The translations under genes and the position numbers were made by a program. A model generated the notes under the pieces. That model saw only the letters and a list, made by a program, of their open reading frames with translations. It was not told the origin of the DNA and did not search any database. DNA of 7,626 nucleotides from Actinomycetota bacterium (lineage in GTDB: Bacteria; Actinomycetota; Nitriliruptoria; Euzebyales; Egibacteraceae), in assembly GCA_019347785.1 (NCBI GenBank), contig JAHWKQ010000107.1, positions 1 through 7,626 of the forward strand, written 5' to 3'. How positions within the stretch are numbered: the stretch's first letter is position 1; each line of letters starts with the position of its first letter. Shown one piece after another: positions 1 to 7,626 of this stretch.

Positions 1-444
1 CGGACCCGTCACCAAGTCGGTGAGCGGGACGGTCCGCGCCCCGTCCCCGCCCCGCAGGGCGACGGTGGCGTCCATCGCCGCGAGGAGGGGCAGCGTGTCG
101 CCGGCGGGGCTGGCCGTGGCGACGTTTCCGGCGACGGTGCCGGCGTTGCGGATCTGCGGCGAGCCCACCGTCCGCGAGGCGGCGGCCAGCGCCGGAAGCA
201 GGTCGGCCAGCTCCCGCTCGATCTGGGTGTACGTCAGGTTGGCGCGTAGCACGATCTCATCGTCGGTCGCCTCCCAGCCGGCCAGGTCCGACACGCGGCG
301 CAGCGCCACGATGTGCTCGGGCCGGCGATGGCCGAAGTTGACCTCCACCATGAAGTCCGTGCCGCCCGCCAGAAGGTGGGCCCCCGGCAGCGCCGCGAGG
401 GCGTCCAGCGCCTCTTCCAGGCGGTGCGGCCGCGCGATCGTCAT
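1..444 (-). CDS. Xanthine dehydrogenase-family FAD-binding subunit (partial, N-terminal 148 residues)
   Basis: This is the N-terminal half of the FAD-binding medium subunit of a molybdenum hydroxylase (xanthine dehydrogenase / CO dehydrogenase medium chain family). In these enzymes the subunit carries electrons from the iron-sulfur subunit to FAD and on to NAD+ or another acceptor. The frame is open from ATG at 444 to the window edge and gives 148 residues, about half the usual 280-300. The FAD pyrophosphate-binding loop AGGTD is at residues 26-30. The second signature, NAGTVAGN, is at 100-107 and is followed by the typical SPAGDTLP stretch at 112-119. A strong Shine-Dalgarno GGGAGG (449-454) lies 4 nt before the ATG and decides the start. 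The gene is divergent from the purine deaminase, so xanthine or a related purine is the likely substrate of the whole enzyme. The family assignment is firm. The substrate is inferred from neighbours, because the large subunit is outside the window. Confidence 0.9.
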   Translation of the reverse strand, partial: MTIARPHRLEEALDALAALPGAHLLAGGTDFMVEVNFGHRRPEHIVALRRVSDLAGWEATDDEIVLRANLTYTQIERELADLLPALAAASRTVGSPQIRNAGTVAGNVATASPAGDTLPLLAAMDATVALRGGDGARTVPLTDLVTGP

Positions 445-537
445 GCCCCCTCCCGGTTCCGTCCTTCGGCAGGCAGGGTGGAGCAGCCGGCGGCCCCGCG
501 CAACAGGTCCGGGGCCGGCCCGCATACGATCGCGCAC
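445..537. promoter_or_regulatory. Divergent promoter region between molybdenum hydroxylase subunit and deaminase
   Basis: This 93-bp gap separates the two divergent start codons and must hold the promoters, or part of them, for both genes. On the plus strand a TANNNT-type -10 box is visible at 525-530 (see separate entry). On the minus strand a good ribosome-binding site is present, but I see no convincing -10/-35 pair. No clear operator palindrome was found apart from the short CGATCG at 527-532, which overlaps the plus-strand -10. Confidence 0.5.
525..530 (+). promoter_or_regulatory. Candidate -10 box (TACGAT) for a leaderless deaminase transcript
   Basis: TACGAT fits the actinobacterial TANNNT -10 consensus. 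Its last T lies 7 nt before the first base of the GTG start codon at 538, which is where transcription would be expected to begin. The mRNA would therefore be leaderless. This agrees with the lack of any Shine-Dalgarno sequence before that GTG. No good TTGACA-like -35 is visible, which is common for such promoters. Confidence 0.45.
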
Positions 538-1833
538 GTGGACGGCAGACTGGTGCTGCGCGGGGCACGCTGGCCCGGCGACGTGGCGGTGCGCGACGGA
601 CGGATCGCCGGGGTGGGCCGCGTGGAGCCCGAGCCGGGCGACTCGGTGCTGCGCTGCGACGGCGACATCGTCACCCCCGGCCTGGTCAACACCCACCATC
701 ATCTGTACCAGTGGATGACCCGGGGCAGGGCGGTCGGCGACGACCTGTTCGGCTGGTTGACCGAGCTGTACCCGGTCTGGGCGCGACTTGACCCCGACGA
801 CGTGCACGCCGCGGCGCTCGTGGGCCTGGCCGAGCTCGCCCTGAGCGGCTGCACCACCGCGGCCGATCATCACTATCTCGTCCCCCGGGGGGACGACTCG
901 GTCTTTGACGCCGCCGCCGAGGCCGCCCGCGCGGTGGGGGTGCGCATCCACCTCGCCCGCGGCTCGATGGACCTTGGCCGGGCCCACGGGGGCCTGCCGC
1001 CCGACGCGGTGGTCGAGGACCTCGACGCCATCCTGGCGTCCACCGAGGCCGTCGTGGCGCGCCTGCACGACGGCGAGCACACCGTCGTGACCGTGGCGCC
1101 GTGCAGCCCCTTCACCGTGACGCCGGCGCTGCTGCGCGAGTCGGCGGCCCTGGCGCGCCGTCACGGCCTTCGCCTTCACACCCACCTGGCCGAGACCGCC
1201 GACGAGGAGCGCGACTGCCTGCGACGTCACGGGCGGCGGCCGGTCGACCTGCTCGAGGAGCTGGGGTGGGTCGCCGACGACGTCTGGGTCGCCCACGGCG
1301 TGCATCTGGACGACGCCGAGGTCGCCCGCCTGGGGGCCGCCGGGACCGGCGTGGCCCACTGCCCCTCGAGCAACGCGCGCCTGGCGGTGGGCATGTGCCG
1401 CGTCCCGCGGCTGCTCGCGGCCGGGTGCCCGGTGGGCCTGGGCGTCGACGGCGCCGCCTCCAACGAGGTCGGGGGGCTGTTACCCGAGCTGCGCCAGGCC
1501 GTCTACACCGCCCGGCTGGCCATGGGCCGCGCCGACGCGCTCGGGCCGGCAGCGGCGCTGCGACTGGCCACCGAGGGCGGCGCGGCCTGCCTGGGCCGTC
1601 CCGACCTGGGACGACTCGAGCCGGGCCGGCGCGCCGACCTCGCTGTCTGGCCGGGCGAGGACCTCGCCGACGTGCCCGACCCACTGGCGGGCCTCGTGCT
1701 GGGGCCCGACCGCCGCGCGCGGCACGTGCTCGTGGACGGGCGCGCGGTCGTGTCCGACGGGGCGCTCCTCGGCGTCGACCCCGGCGAGTGCCACCGGGCG
1801 CTGGCCCGCCGCGCTCGCCGGCTGTGGCCGTAG
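538..1833 (+). CDS. 8-oxoguanine deaminase-like amidohydrolase
   Basis: This is a 431-residue cytosolic metal-dependent amidohydrolase of the guanine deaminase/TrzN-like group. It best matches 8-oxoguanine deaminase, which hydrolyses 8-oxoguanine to urate and ammonia. The metal site is complete: the HxH pair H53/H55 in PGLVNTHHHLYQ (47-58), H216 with catalytic E219 in HTHLAET (214-220), H253 in VAHGVHLDD, and D304 in GVDGAASNE (302-310). A CSPF segment before the third metal His and CPSSNARLA near the C-terminal third are typical of this subgroup. GTG at 538 is chosen because the protein then begins with the usual first beta strand (VDGRLVLRGA) and because a -10 box lies just upstream. An in-frame GTG at 478 would add 20 poorly conserved residues. 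The xanthine dehydrogenase-type and purine permease neighbours support a purine role. Hydroxyatrazine- or isoxanthopterin-type deaminases are close relatives, so exact substrate is less certain than family. Confidence 0.85.
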   Translation: MDGRLVLRGARWPGDVAVRDGRIAGVGRVEPEPGDSVLRCDGDIVTPGLVNTHHHLYQWMTRGRAVGDDLFGWLTELYPVWARLDPDDVHAAALVGLAELALSGCTTAADHHYLVPRGDDSVFDAAAEAARAVGVRIHLARGSMDLGRAHGGLPPDAVVEDLDAILASTEAVVARLHDGEHTVVTVAPCSPFTVTPALLRESAALARRHGLRLHTHLAETADEERDCLRRHGRRPVDLLEELGWVADDVWVAHGVHLDDAEVARLGAAGTGVAHCPSSNARLAVGMCRVPRLLAAGCPVGLGVDGAASNEVGGLLPELRQAVYTARLAMGRADALGPAAALRLATEGGAACLGRPDLGRLEPGRRADLAVWPGEDLADVPDPLAGLVLGPDRRARHVLVDGRAVVSDGALLGVDPGECHRALARRARRLWP

Positions 1834-1848
1834 GCGCTCGCGGCGCCT
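1832..1848 (+). terminator. Weak stem-loop at the deaminase stop codon
   Basis: AGGCGC (1832-1837) and GCGCCT (1843-1848) form a perfect 6-bp GC-rich stem around a 5-nt loop. The stem begins inside the TAG stop codon of the deaminase gene. There is no T-run after it, so it is at best a weak terminator or an mRNA-end structure. A stem this short can arise by chance in DNA this GC-rich. Confidence 0.25.
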
Positions 1849-1947
1849 GCTCGACTCGTCGCCCCACCCGTGCCACCATGCCGGTGCGCCGCGGGCCGGG
1901 GTGGGCCCATGTCGTGAGGCCCGTGCGCGGACTGTTAAGGGTGACCC
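1834..1947. other. Gap between deaminase and permease genes
   Basis: This 114-nt gap contains the small stem-loop at its start and a 7-bp inverted repeat, CCCACCC (1863-1869) with GGGTGGG (1899-1905), around a 29-nt loop. I see no clear -10/-35 pair and no purine-riboswitch core. The permease may be read through from the deaminase promoter or may have an unrecognised promoter here. Confidence 0.4.
1937..1940 (+). promoter_or_regulatory. Ribosome-binding site of the NCS2 permease
   Basis: AAGG lies 7 nt before ATG at 1948. It supports that ATG over the many GTG codons of the region. Confidence 0.55.
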
Positions 1948-3369
<1,422 letters not shown>

Positions 3370-3374
3370 CGCCG

Positions 3375-5195
3375 TCAGCCCTCCAGCCAGTCCTCCACGG
3401 TGGCGGTGTGGTCGGTCGCCGGCCGTGCCTCCCCGGCAGGGGTGACGGTCGGCCGGTAGCCGTGGGTCAGCGGCAGACGGCGGTCGCGGCCGAACGCCTT
3501 GGACGTCACCTTCACGCCCGGCGGCGCCTGCCGCCGGACGTGCTCGTTGCGCTCGACCAGGTCGGCGACGCGCTGGACCACGTCGGGGTCGAAGCCGGCG
3601 TCGGCGATCTCGTCCAGCGGGTGCGCGAGCTCGACGAACCGCTCCAGGATCTCGTCGACCACCTCGTAGGGCGCGGGCACCTCCCGGTCGGGACGGTCCG
3701 GCATGCGCTCGGCCGAGGGTGCCTTGGTGATGATCGACCCCGGAATGACATCACGGCCGGCGGACCATCCGAAGGCGCCGCCGTCGACCCGGTTGCGCCA
3801 CCTGCACAGCTGGTACACGAGCGTCTTGGGTACGTCGTGCAGCACCGCGAAGCCGCCCGCCATGTCGCCGTACAAGGTGCCGTAGCCGACGGCGATCTCG
3901 GTCTTGTTGCCGGTCGGGAGCACGACGCCGCCGTGGCGCTCGGCCAGCGCCAGCAGCAGCGTCCCGCGGATCCGCGGGACCAGGCCCTCGCCGGCCGCGG
4001 CGGCGTCCCCGCCGGGGAACCGGTCGCCCAGCTCCGCGAGCAGCTTGTAGGCGTCGCCGACGTGCATCACGTCGCAGCGCACACCCAGCCGTGTGGCCAG
4101 CTCCGTGGCGTCCGTGACCGACTCCGGAGGCGACTGGGGACCGGGCATGATCACCCCCCACACCCGCTCGGGGCCCAGGGCGTCGGCGGCGATGGCGGCC
4201 ACCAGGGCGGAGTCGACGCCGCCGGACAGCCCGACCACCGCCCACATGAAGCCGTTGCCGTCGACGAAGTCGCCCAGACCGCGCACGAGCGCCCGGTAGA
4301 CCTCCTCGAACGCGTCGGCGGGTGGCGCCAGCGGCGGCGGGGGAGTGGGGGTGGCCGGCCGCTCACGCAGCGGCCGGCACACGAACGTCGAGCGGCGGGG
4401 GCCGCCCGCCGGCGGGCGCAGCCCGACGTCGACCGTGAAGCGCGCCTCTGTGAACTGCGGCGCGCGGGCGACCACGCGGCCGCGGGCGTCGACGACCAGC
4501 GAGCCGCCGTCGAAGACGACCTCGTCCTGGCCGCCCACGAGGTTGGAGTAGACAACCGGGGCGCCGCAACGGCGAGCCGTGTCGACGACGGTCGCCTCGC
4601 GCTGGGCGGACTTGCCGCGGTGGTACGGCGAGCCGTTGGCGACCAGGAACACCTGGGCGCCGTCGGCCGCCTGGGCGTCGACGATGTCGGGCCACCACAG
4701 GTCCTCGCAGATCAGGATGCCGACCTCTGCCGAGTGGATCGCCCACGTCCCGCCGAGCCGGTCGCCGGGCGCGAAGTACCGCCGTTCGTCGAAGATGCCG
4801 TAGTTGGGCAGCAGGTGCTTGTGGTAGCGCCCGCGCACCCGACCCCGGTAGAGGACCGCCACCGCGTTGGCCAGGTTGCGGGGGGTCGTGTCGGCGCCCG
4901 GGGCCCCGGGGACGGAGTCGACGAAGCCCACCAGGCTCACGACGTCTCCGGAGCCGGCGGCCAGCTCGTCGAGGGCGGTCAGGTTGTCGTCGACGAAGCC
5001 GGGCATGTGCAGCAGGTCCTCGGGCGGGTAGCCGGTCAGCGCCAGCTCGGGCAGCACCAGCACGTCGGCGCCCTCACGCTGCGCCCAGTCCATCGTCTGG
5101 GCGATGTGGTCGCGGTTGCGCGCGAGATGGCCGACGGGCAGGCACAGCTGGCCGACGGCGACCCGCAGCACCGGTCCGGGCTCTGCGAGCGACAC
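3375..5195 (-). CDS. nadE: Glutamine-dependent NAD+ synthetase
   Basis: This 606-residue cytosolic enzyme makes NAD+ from nicotinic acid adenine dinucleotide, ATP and glutamine, the last step of NAD biosynthesis. The N-terminal nitrilase-like glutaminase domain (about 9-290) has the full Glu-Lys-Cys triad: E50 in LPELALTGY, K126 in YHKHLLPNYG and C163 in ILICEDLWWPD. The C-terminal synthetase domain has the ATP pyrophosphatase loop SGGVDS at 324-329. It also has the LPTGNKTEIAVGY and GDMAGGF segments, KAPSAER, and a C-terminal PPGVKVTSKAFGRDRRLP block. GTG at 5195 is the most upstream in-frame start after the preceding gene's stop. GTG at 5171 (8 codons later, just before the first conserved strand) is equally possible, and neither has a clear ribosome-binding site. 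The gene lies 43 nt after the SHOCT gene, probably in one transcript, and converges on the permease with a 5-nt gap. It is somewhat longer than many short-form NadE proteins, with an unconserved tail of about 25 residues. Confidence 0.95.
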   Translation of the reverse strand: MSLAEPGPVLRVAVGQLCLPVGHLARNRDHIAQTMDWAQREGADVLVLPELALTGYPPEDLLHMPGFVDDNLTALDELAAGSGDVVSLVGFVDSVPGAPGADTTPRNLANAVAVLYRGRVRGRYHKHLLPNYGIFDERRYFAPGDRLGGTWAIHSAEVGILICEDLWWPDIVDAQAADGAQVFLVANGSPYHRGKSAQREATVVDTARRCGAPVVYSNLVGGQDEVVFDGGSLVVDARGRVVARAPQFTEARFTVDVGLRPPAGGPRRSTFVCRPLRERPATPTPPPPLAPPADAFEEVYRALVRGLGDFVDGNGFMWAVVGLSGGVDSALVAAIAADALGPERVWGVIMPGPQSPPESVTDATELATRLGVRCDVMHVGDAYKLLAELGDRFPGGDAAAAGEGLVPRIRGTLLLALAERHGGVVLPTGNKTEIAVGYGTLYGDMAGGFAVLHDVPKTLVYQLCRWRNRVDGGAFGWSAGRDVIPGSIITKAPSAERMPDRPDREVPAPYEVVDEILERFVELAHPLDEIADAGFDPDVVQRVADLVERNEHVRRQAPPGVKVTSKAFGRDRRLPLTHGYRPTVTPAGEARPATDHTATVEDWLEG

Positions 5196-5238
5196 GGCGG
5201 GTCGCTGACGTCGGCGGGCGGGGGTGTGGGCGCCCCGG

Positions 5239-5556
5239 CTATGACGCCGAGCGCAGGCGCCGACGGGCGGGCGGGGGCGGGGCGCCGCTGCGCAGGATGG
5301 CCTCCCGCTCGAAGTACTGCTCCGGCCCGATCTCGCCGGCCGCCAGTCGGCGCTCCAGCAGGGCGCGGGGCGTGTCCTGCGGCCGCTCGCCCCTGCGGGG
5401 GCGCAGCAGCCGGCCGCCCACCCACAACGCGGCGACGCCGAAGAACCCCACGGGCGCCACCGGCGCGCCCGGGCCTCCGGCGACGGCGACGGCGACGAGC
5501 GCCACGACGACGGCGAGGAACCCGGCGACCACGAAGCCCTCCGGTCGGATGTGCAT
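5239..5556 (-). CDS. Small two-helix membrane protein with C-terminal SHOCT domain
   Basis: This 105-residue protein of unknown function has two hydrophobic segments (about 8-27 and 34-51) joined by a short Gly/Pro loop. A basic juxtamembrane stretch (RPRRGER, 52-58) follows. Residues 63-89 form a SHOCT (short C-terminal) domain: PRALLERRLAAGEI followed by a short acidic helix with Tyr-Phe. SHOCT domains are thought to mediate oligomerisation or protein-protein contact. With both ends on the same side and a basic segment after helix 2, the SHOCT domain is probably cytoplasmic. The start ATG at 5556 has a very good ribosome-binding site, GGGAGG (5563-5568), 6 nt away. The gene is first in a likely two-gene unit with nadE. 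I infer no specific function. Similar small SHOCT membrane proteins are common hypothetical proteins in actinobacteria. Confidence 0.85.
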   Translation of the reverse strand: MHIRPEGFVVAGFLAVVVALVAVAVAGGPGAPVAPVGFFGVAALWVGGRLLRPRRGERPQDTPRALLERRLAAGEIGPEQYFEREAILRSGAPPPPARRRLRSAS

Positions 5557-5562
5557 GACGGA

Positions 5563-5568
5563 CCTCCC
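5563..5568 (-). promoter_or_regulatory. Ribosome-binding site of the SHOCT membrane protein
   Basis: GGGAGG on the minus strand lies 6 nt before ATG at 5556. It is among the strongest Shine-Dalgarno matches in the window and fixes the start of this short gene. Confidence 0.7.
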
Positions 5569-5585
5569 AGCCAGGACGGGGCTGC

Positions 5586-5591
5586 AGCATA
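5586..5591 (-). promoter_or_regulatory. Candidate -10 box (TATGCT) for the SHOCT-nadE unit
   Basis: TATGCT on the minus strand fits TANNNT. It would start transcription near 5579, giving a leader of about 23 nt that includes the strong ribosome-binding site. No TTGACA-like -35 stands out in the GC-rich sequence 17 nt upstream, so this is a tentative call. Confidence 0.4.
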
Positions 5592-5636
5592 AGCGGACGG
5601 CGACAGCCCCGCCCCCCGCGCGTCGAGTGAATCCTC

Positions 5637-5671
5637 CCGTCGACATACCACCGCTGATCTTCAGTCGACGG
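5637..5671. repeat. Perfect 8-bp inverted repeat in the divergent promoter region
   Basis: CCGTCGAC (5637-5644) and GTCGACGG (5664-5671) are exact reverse complements separated by 19 nt. Each arm contains the self-complementary hexamer GTCGAC, so the two hexamers are also direct repeats with centres 27 bp apart. The element lies between the divergent SHOCT-nadE unit and the nuclease gene, 35 nt before the nuclease ATG. It could be an operator for either gene. It does not match any regulator motif I can name with confidence. Confidence 0.5.
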
Positions 5672-5706
5672 ATTTGCGCGGCGGAGCCGGCCCGGTGGGG
5701 CAGAGT

Positions 5707-6753
5707 ATGGCCATGCAGGTGCCCACCCTGTTCGACCTGCGGCCGTCCCGGCCCGTGCCATGCCCGCCCGCCCGGGTGGCCCCGGAGCCCGGTCGGGCCG
5801 TCCGGCGTGGGCCGACGCTGCTGGCCGTGGACGGTGACTCGCTGGGGCACCGTTCCTTCCACGGCGCGGCCGCGGCGGCGGCCGAGGGGGACCGCCGTGG
5901 CCCGGTGCACGGCTTCCTCGCCCTGCTGGCCGCCGTGTGCGAGCGGGTCGGCCCGGACGGCGTCGTCGTGGGGTTCGACAGCCGCGCGGGGCTGGTGCGA
6001 CGGCGTCGCTTCGCCGGGTACAAGGCGAACCGCCCGCCGCGCGACCCGGCGCTGTCGGCGGCGCTCGCCGGCGCCGAGGCGGCGCTGCGCGAGATCGGCG
6101 TCAGCGTGGTCGTGCCGGACGGGTGGGAGGCCGACGACGTGCTCGGCTCGGCCGTCGCCGCGGCCGGGGAGGCCGGTTGGCGCTGCGTGGTCGCCACGTC
6201 CGACCGCGACGCCCTCGCGCTGATCGCCGACGCGACCACGGTGCTGCGACTGCGCTCGGGCTCGGCCAACGCCGTCGAGGTCGACGGACCGGCGCTGCGG
6301 CGCGAGATGGGCGTGGAGCCCGGCCAGTACGTCGAGTTCGCGGCCCTGCGCGGCGACGCCGCGGACAACCTGCGCGGGATCCCGGGCATCGGTCGGGCCC
6401 GGGCGCGGGCGCTGCTGTCGGCCTACCCGACGGTGGCCGCGGCGGTGGCCGACCCGCTGGGCTGCCGCAGCGTGCTCGGCCGCGAGCGGGGTCAGGCGCT
6501 GCTGGACGACTGCGCCGACCCGTCGGCGTCGCTGTTCCTGCGCAACGTCGAGCTGATGGCGGTCCGCCGCGACCTGCCCGTCGACATGGACGCCTGCCGC
6601 CCGTCGCTGGATGCCCGGGCGGTGACGCACCGCCTGGCCGGCCGGGGGCTGTCGTCAGTGGCGGGGCGGCTGGCTGCCTCGCTGGCGGCCCGCCCGGCGT
6701 GGGCGCCGCCCCCGGGCGACGCCGACGTGCCGCCCGAGGAGTGGCCGGGGTGA
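5707..6753 (+). CDS. Stand-alone 5'-3' exonuclease / flap endonuclease (PolA N-terminal domain family)
   Basis: This 348-residue nuclease matches the 5' nuclease domain of DNA polymerase I but has no polymerase domain. Family members remove 5' flaps and RNA primers during lagging-strand synthesis and repair. Acidic metal ligands appear complete: D42 in AVDGDS, D91 in GFDS, E141/D143/D144 in EADDVLG, D166/D168 in SDRD, and D217/D220 in GDAADN. YKANRPP (105-111) is the helical-arch region, and IPGIGRARARALL forms the helix-3-turn-helix. The segment FLRNVELMAVRRDLPVD matches the family's C-terminal core. Residues 1-36 are an additional Pro/Arg-rich, probably disordered tail starting MAMQVPTLFDL. 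The ATG at 5707 follows a GGGG stretch by about 6 nt. An ATG at 5713 is the alternative; it would keep most of the tail. A TTG start at 5674 is less likely. Such stand-alone nucleases (FenA-like) are known in actinobacteria. The gene is divergent from SHOCT-nadE and converges on the aldehyde dehydrogenase with a 3-nt gap. Confidence 0.9.
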   Translation: MAMQVPTLFDLRPSRPVPCPPARVAPEPGRAVRRGPTLLAVDGDSLGHRSFHGAAAAAAEGDRRGPVHGFLALLAAVCERVGPDGVVVGFDSRAGLVRRRRFAGYKANRPPRDPALSAALAGAEAALREIGVSVVVPDGWEADDVLGSAVAAAGEAGWRCVVATSDRDALALIADATTVLRLRSGSANAVEVDGPALRREMGVEPGQYVEFAALRGDAADNLRGIPGIGRARARALLSAYPTVAAAVADPLGCRSVLGRERGQALLDDCADPSASLFLRNVELMAVRRDLPVDMDACRPSLDARAVTHRLAGRGLSSVAGRLAASLAARPAWAPPPGDADVPPEEWPG

Positions 6754-6756
6754 TGG

Positions 6757-7626
6757 CTACAGGTTCATCGCGACGTACTTGACCTCCAGGTACTCCTCGA
6801 TCCCAACGCGCCCGCCCTCACGGCCGAAGCCGGACTGCTTGACGCCGCCGAACGGCGCCGCCGGGTTGGAGACCTTGCCCTGGTTCAGTCCGATCATGCC
6901 GGTCTCCAGACCCTCGCAGACACGGAGGGCCCGGCGCAGGTCGGAGGTGTAGACGTAGGCGACCAGCCCGAACTCGGTGTCGTTGGCGGCCGCGACCGCA
7001 GCCTCCTCGGAGTCGAAGGCGGCGACCGGCGCGACCGGGCCGAAGATCTCCTCTTTGAGCAGGCGGGCGTCGGACGGGACGTCGTCGAGCACCGTGGGCT
7101 GGTAGAAGTAGCCGCGCCCGTCGACGGCCCGCCCACCGACGACGGCCCTCGCGCCCCGCTCGAGCGCGTCGTCCACCAGCTCGGTGACCTTGCCCAGCTG
7201 CTCGGAGTCGACGAGCGGGCCGACGTCGGTGCCCTCCTCGGTGCCGCGGCCGAGTGTCAGGGCCCCCATCCGCTCGGCGAGCCGCTGGGCGAAGGGCTCG
7301 GCGACCGGCTCGGCGACGTGGAAGCGGTTGGCCGCGGTGCACGCCTCGCCGAGGTTGCGCATCTTGGCCAGCATGGCGCCGTCGACGGCCGCGTCGAGGT
7401 CGGCGTCGTCGAAGATCAGGAACGGCGCGTTGCCGCCCAGCTCCATCGACACCCGCAGGACGTTGCGGGCCGACTGCTCGATCAGCGTCCGACCGACCTG
7501 CGTCGACCCCGTGAACGACAGCTTGCGGAGGCGAGGGTCCTCCAGCAGCGGTCCGATCACCGAGCCCTACGAGGAGCTCGTCACGACGTTGAGCACCCCC
7601 CCGGGAAGGCCCGCCTCCTCGAGGAT
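6757..7626 (-). pseudogene. gabD: Succinate-semialdehyde dehydrogenase-type ALDH, interrupted by in-frame TAG and cut by window edge
   Basis: This is the C-terminal part, 288 residues in view, of an NAD(P)+-dependent aldehyde dehydrogenase. It most resembles succinate-semialdehyde dehydrogenase, which oxidises succinate semialdehyde to succinate in GABA catabolism. Visible landmarks are the coenzyme loop SFTGSTQVGR, the general base Glu of MELGGN (codon 7441-7443), the nucleophile Cys of GEACTAANR (codon 7339-7341), the EEIFGPV block, PFGGVKQSGFGREGG and the C-terminal EEYLEVKYVAMNL. The frame is open from the right edge (ILEEAGLPGGVLNVVTSSS), then hits TAG at 7567-7569, then continues in the same frame with GSVIGPLLEDPRLRKL. 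Both sides fit the family without a gap, so this is a point change, not a frameshift. A GTG at 7558-7560, 6 nt after the stop, could restart translation, but that 267-residue product would lack most of the NAD-binding domain. Either a recent pseudogene or a sequencing error. About 170 N-terminal residues lie outside the window. Confidence 0.8.
7567..7569 (-). other. In-frame amber (TAG) codon within the aldehyde dehydrogenase gene
   Basis: Read on the minus strand the codons are AGC TCC TCG TAG GGC TCG GTG. The stop falls in the surface loop between the VLNVV strand and the PLLEDPRLRKL helix, a variable position in this family. Many single-base changes (for example from CAG, GAG, AAG or TCG) could have produced it. 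No downstream structure suggesting recoding was seen, only a 5-bp GCTCG/CGAGC stem (7561-7565 with 7576-7580) around it. Confidence 0.75.

Noticed and set aside
1834..1947. Purine riboswitch before the permease
   Set aside because: No purine-aptamer three-way-junction core could be recognised; only short GC-rich stems are present.
5196..5651. Extended 758-residue form of NAD+ synthetase
   Set aside because: The extra 152 residues overlap the SHOCT gene in another frame, are low-complexity, and precede the normal start of the glutaminase domain.
5557..6630. N-terminal extension of the SHOCT protein into a 463-residue frame
   Set aside because: The upstream part is antisense to the nuclease. 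The ATG at 5556 has a strong ribosome-binding site directly before a membrane segment.
7596..7602. Seven-C run as a frameshift error explaining the broken aldehyde dehydrogenase
   Set aside because: Family-like sequence (GLPGGVLNVV) reads through the run in the correct frame, so the break is the TAG and not an indel.

Overview
The window is very GC-rich on both strands. It has GTG starts, long spurious antisense reading frames and actinobacterial-type genes: a glutamine-dependent NAD+ synthetase, a stand-alone PolA-type 5' nuclease, a SHOCT membrane protein and a probable leaderless promoter. It most likely comes from the chromosome of an actinomycete-like bacterium (Actinomycetota). I cannot name the genus. 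No mobile element, CRISPR array, rRNA, tRNA or integration signature was seen, and coding is nearly continuous.

Region 1 (1-3369) is a purine-use cluster. A partial FAD-binding subunit of a xanthine dehydrogenase-type molybdenum hydroxylase runs leftward off the window edge. Divergent from it, across 93 bp, is an amidohydrolase that best matches 8-oxoguanine deaminase. After 114 bp follows an NCS2 (AzgA/PbuG-type) purine permease. Together these suggest uptake of purine bases, deamination of guanine or 8-oxoguanine, and oxidation toward urate.

Region 2 (3375-5556) is on the minus strand. It holds a small two-helix SHOCT-domain membrane protein followed by glutamine-dependent NAD+ synthetase (nadE), probably one transcript. 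nadE ends 5 bp from the convergent permease gene.

Region 3 (5557-6753) starts with a 150-bp divergent promoter region carrying a perfect 8-bp inverted repeat. A plus-strand stand-alone 5'-3' exonuclease/flap endonuclease follows. It keeps all the acidic metal ligands I could check and has an unusual N-terminal tail with a possible sliding-clamp-binding peptide.

Region 4 (6757-7626) is the C-terminal two-thirds of a minus-strand succinate-semialdehyde-type aldehyde dehydrogenase. It is convergent with the nuclease and separated from it by 3 bp. Its reading frame is interrupted by one in-frame TAG while family-like sequence continues on both sides, so it is either a recent pseudogene or a base-call error. 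The gene continues beyond the right edge.

Most of the window is ordinary metabolism and DNA repair. The best leads are the interrupted aldehyde dehydrogenase, the nuclease tail, the leaderless deaminase start, the SHOCT-nadE pairing and the operator-like repeat.
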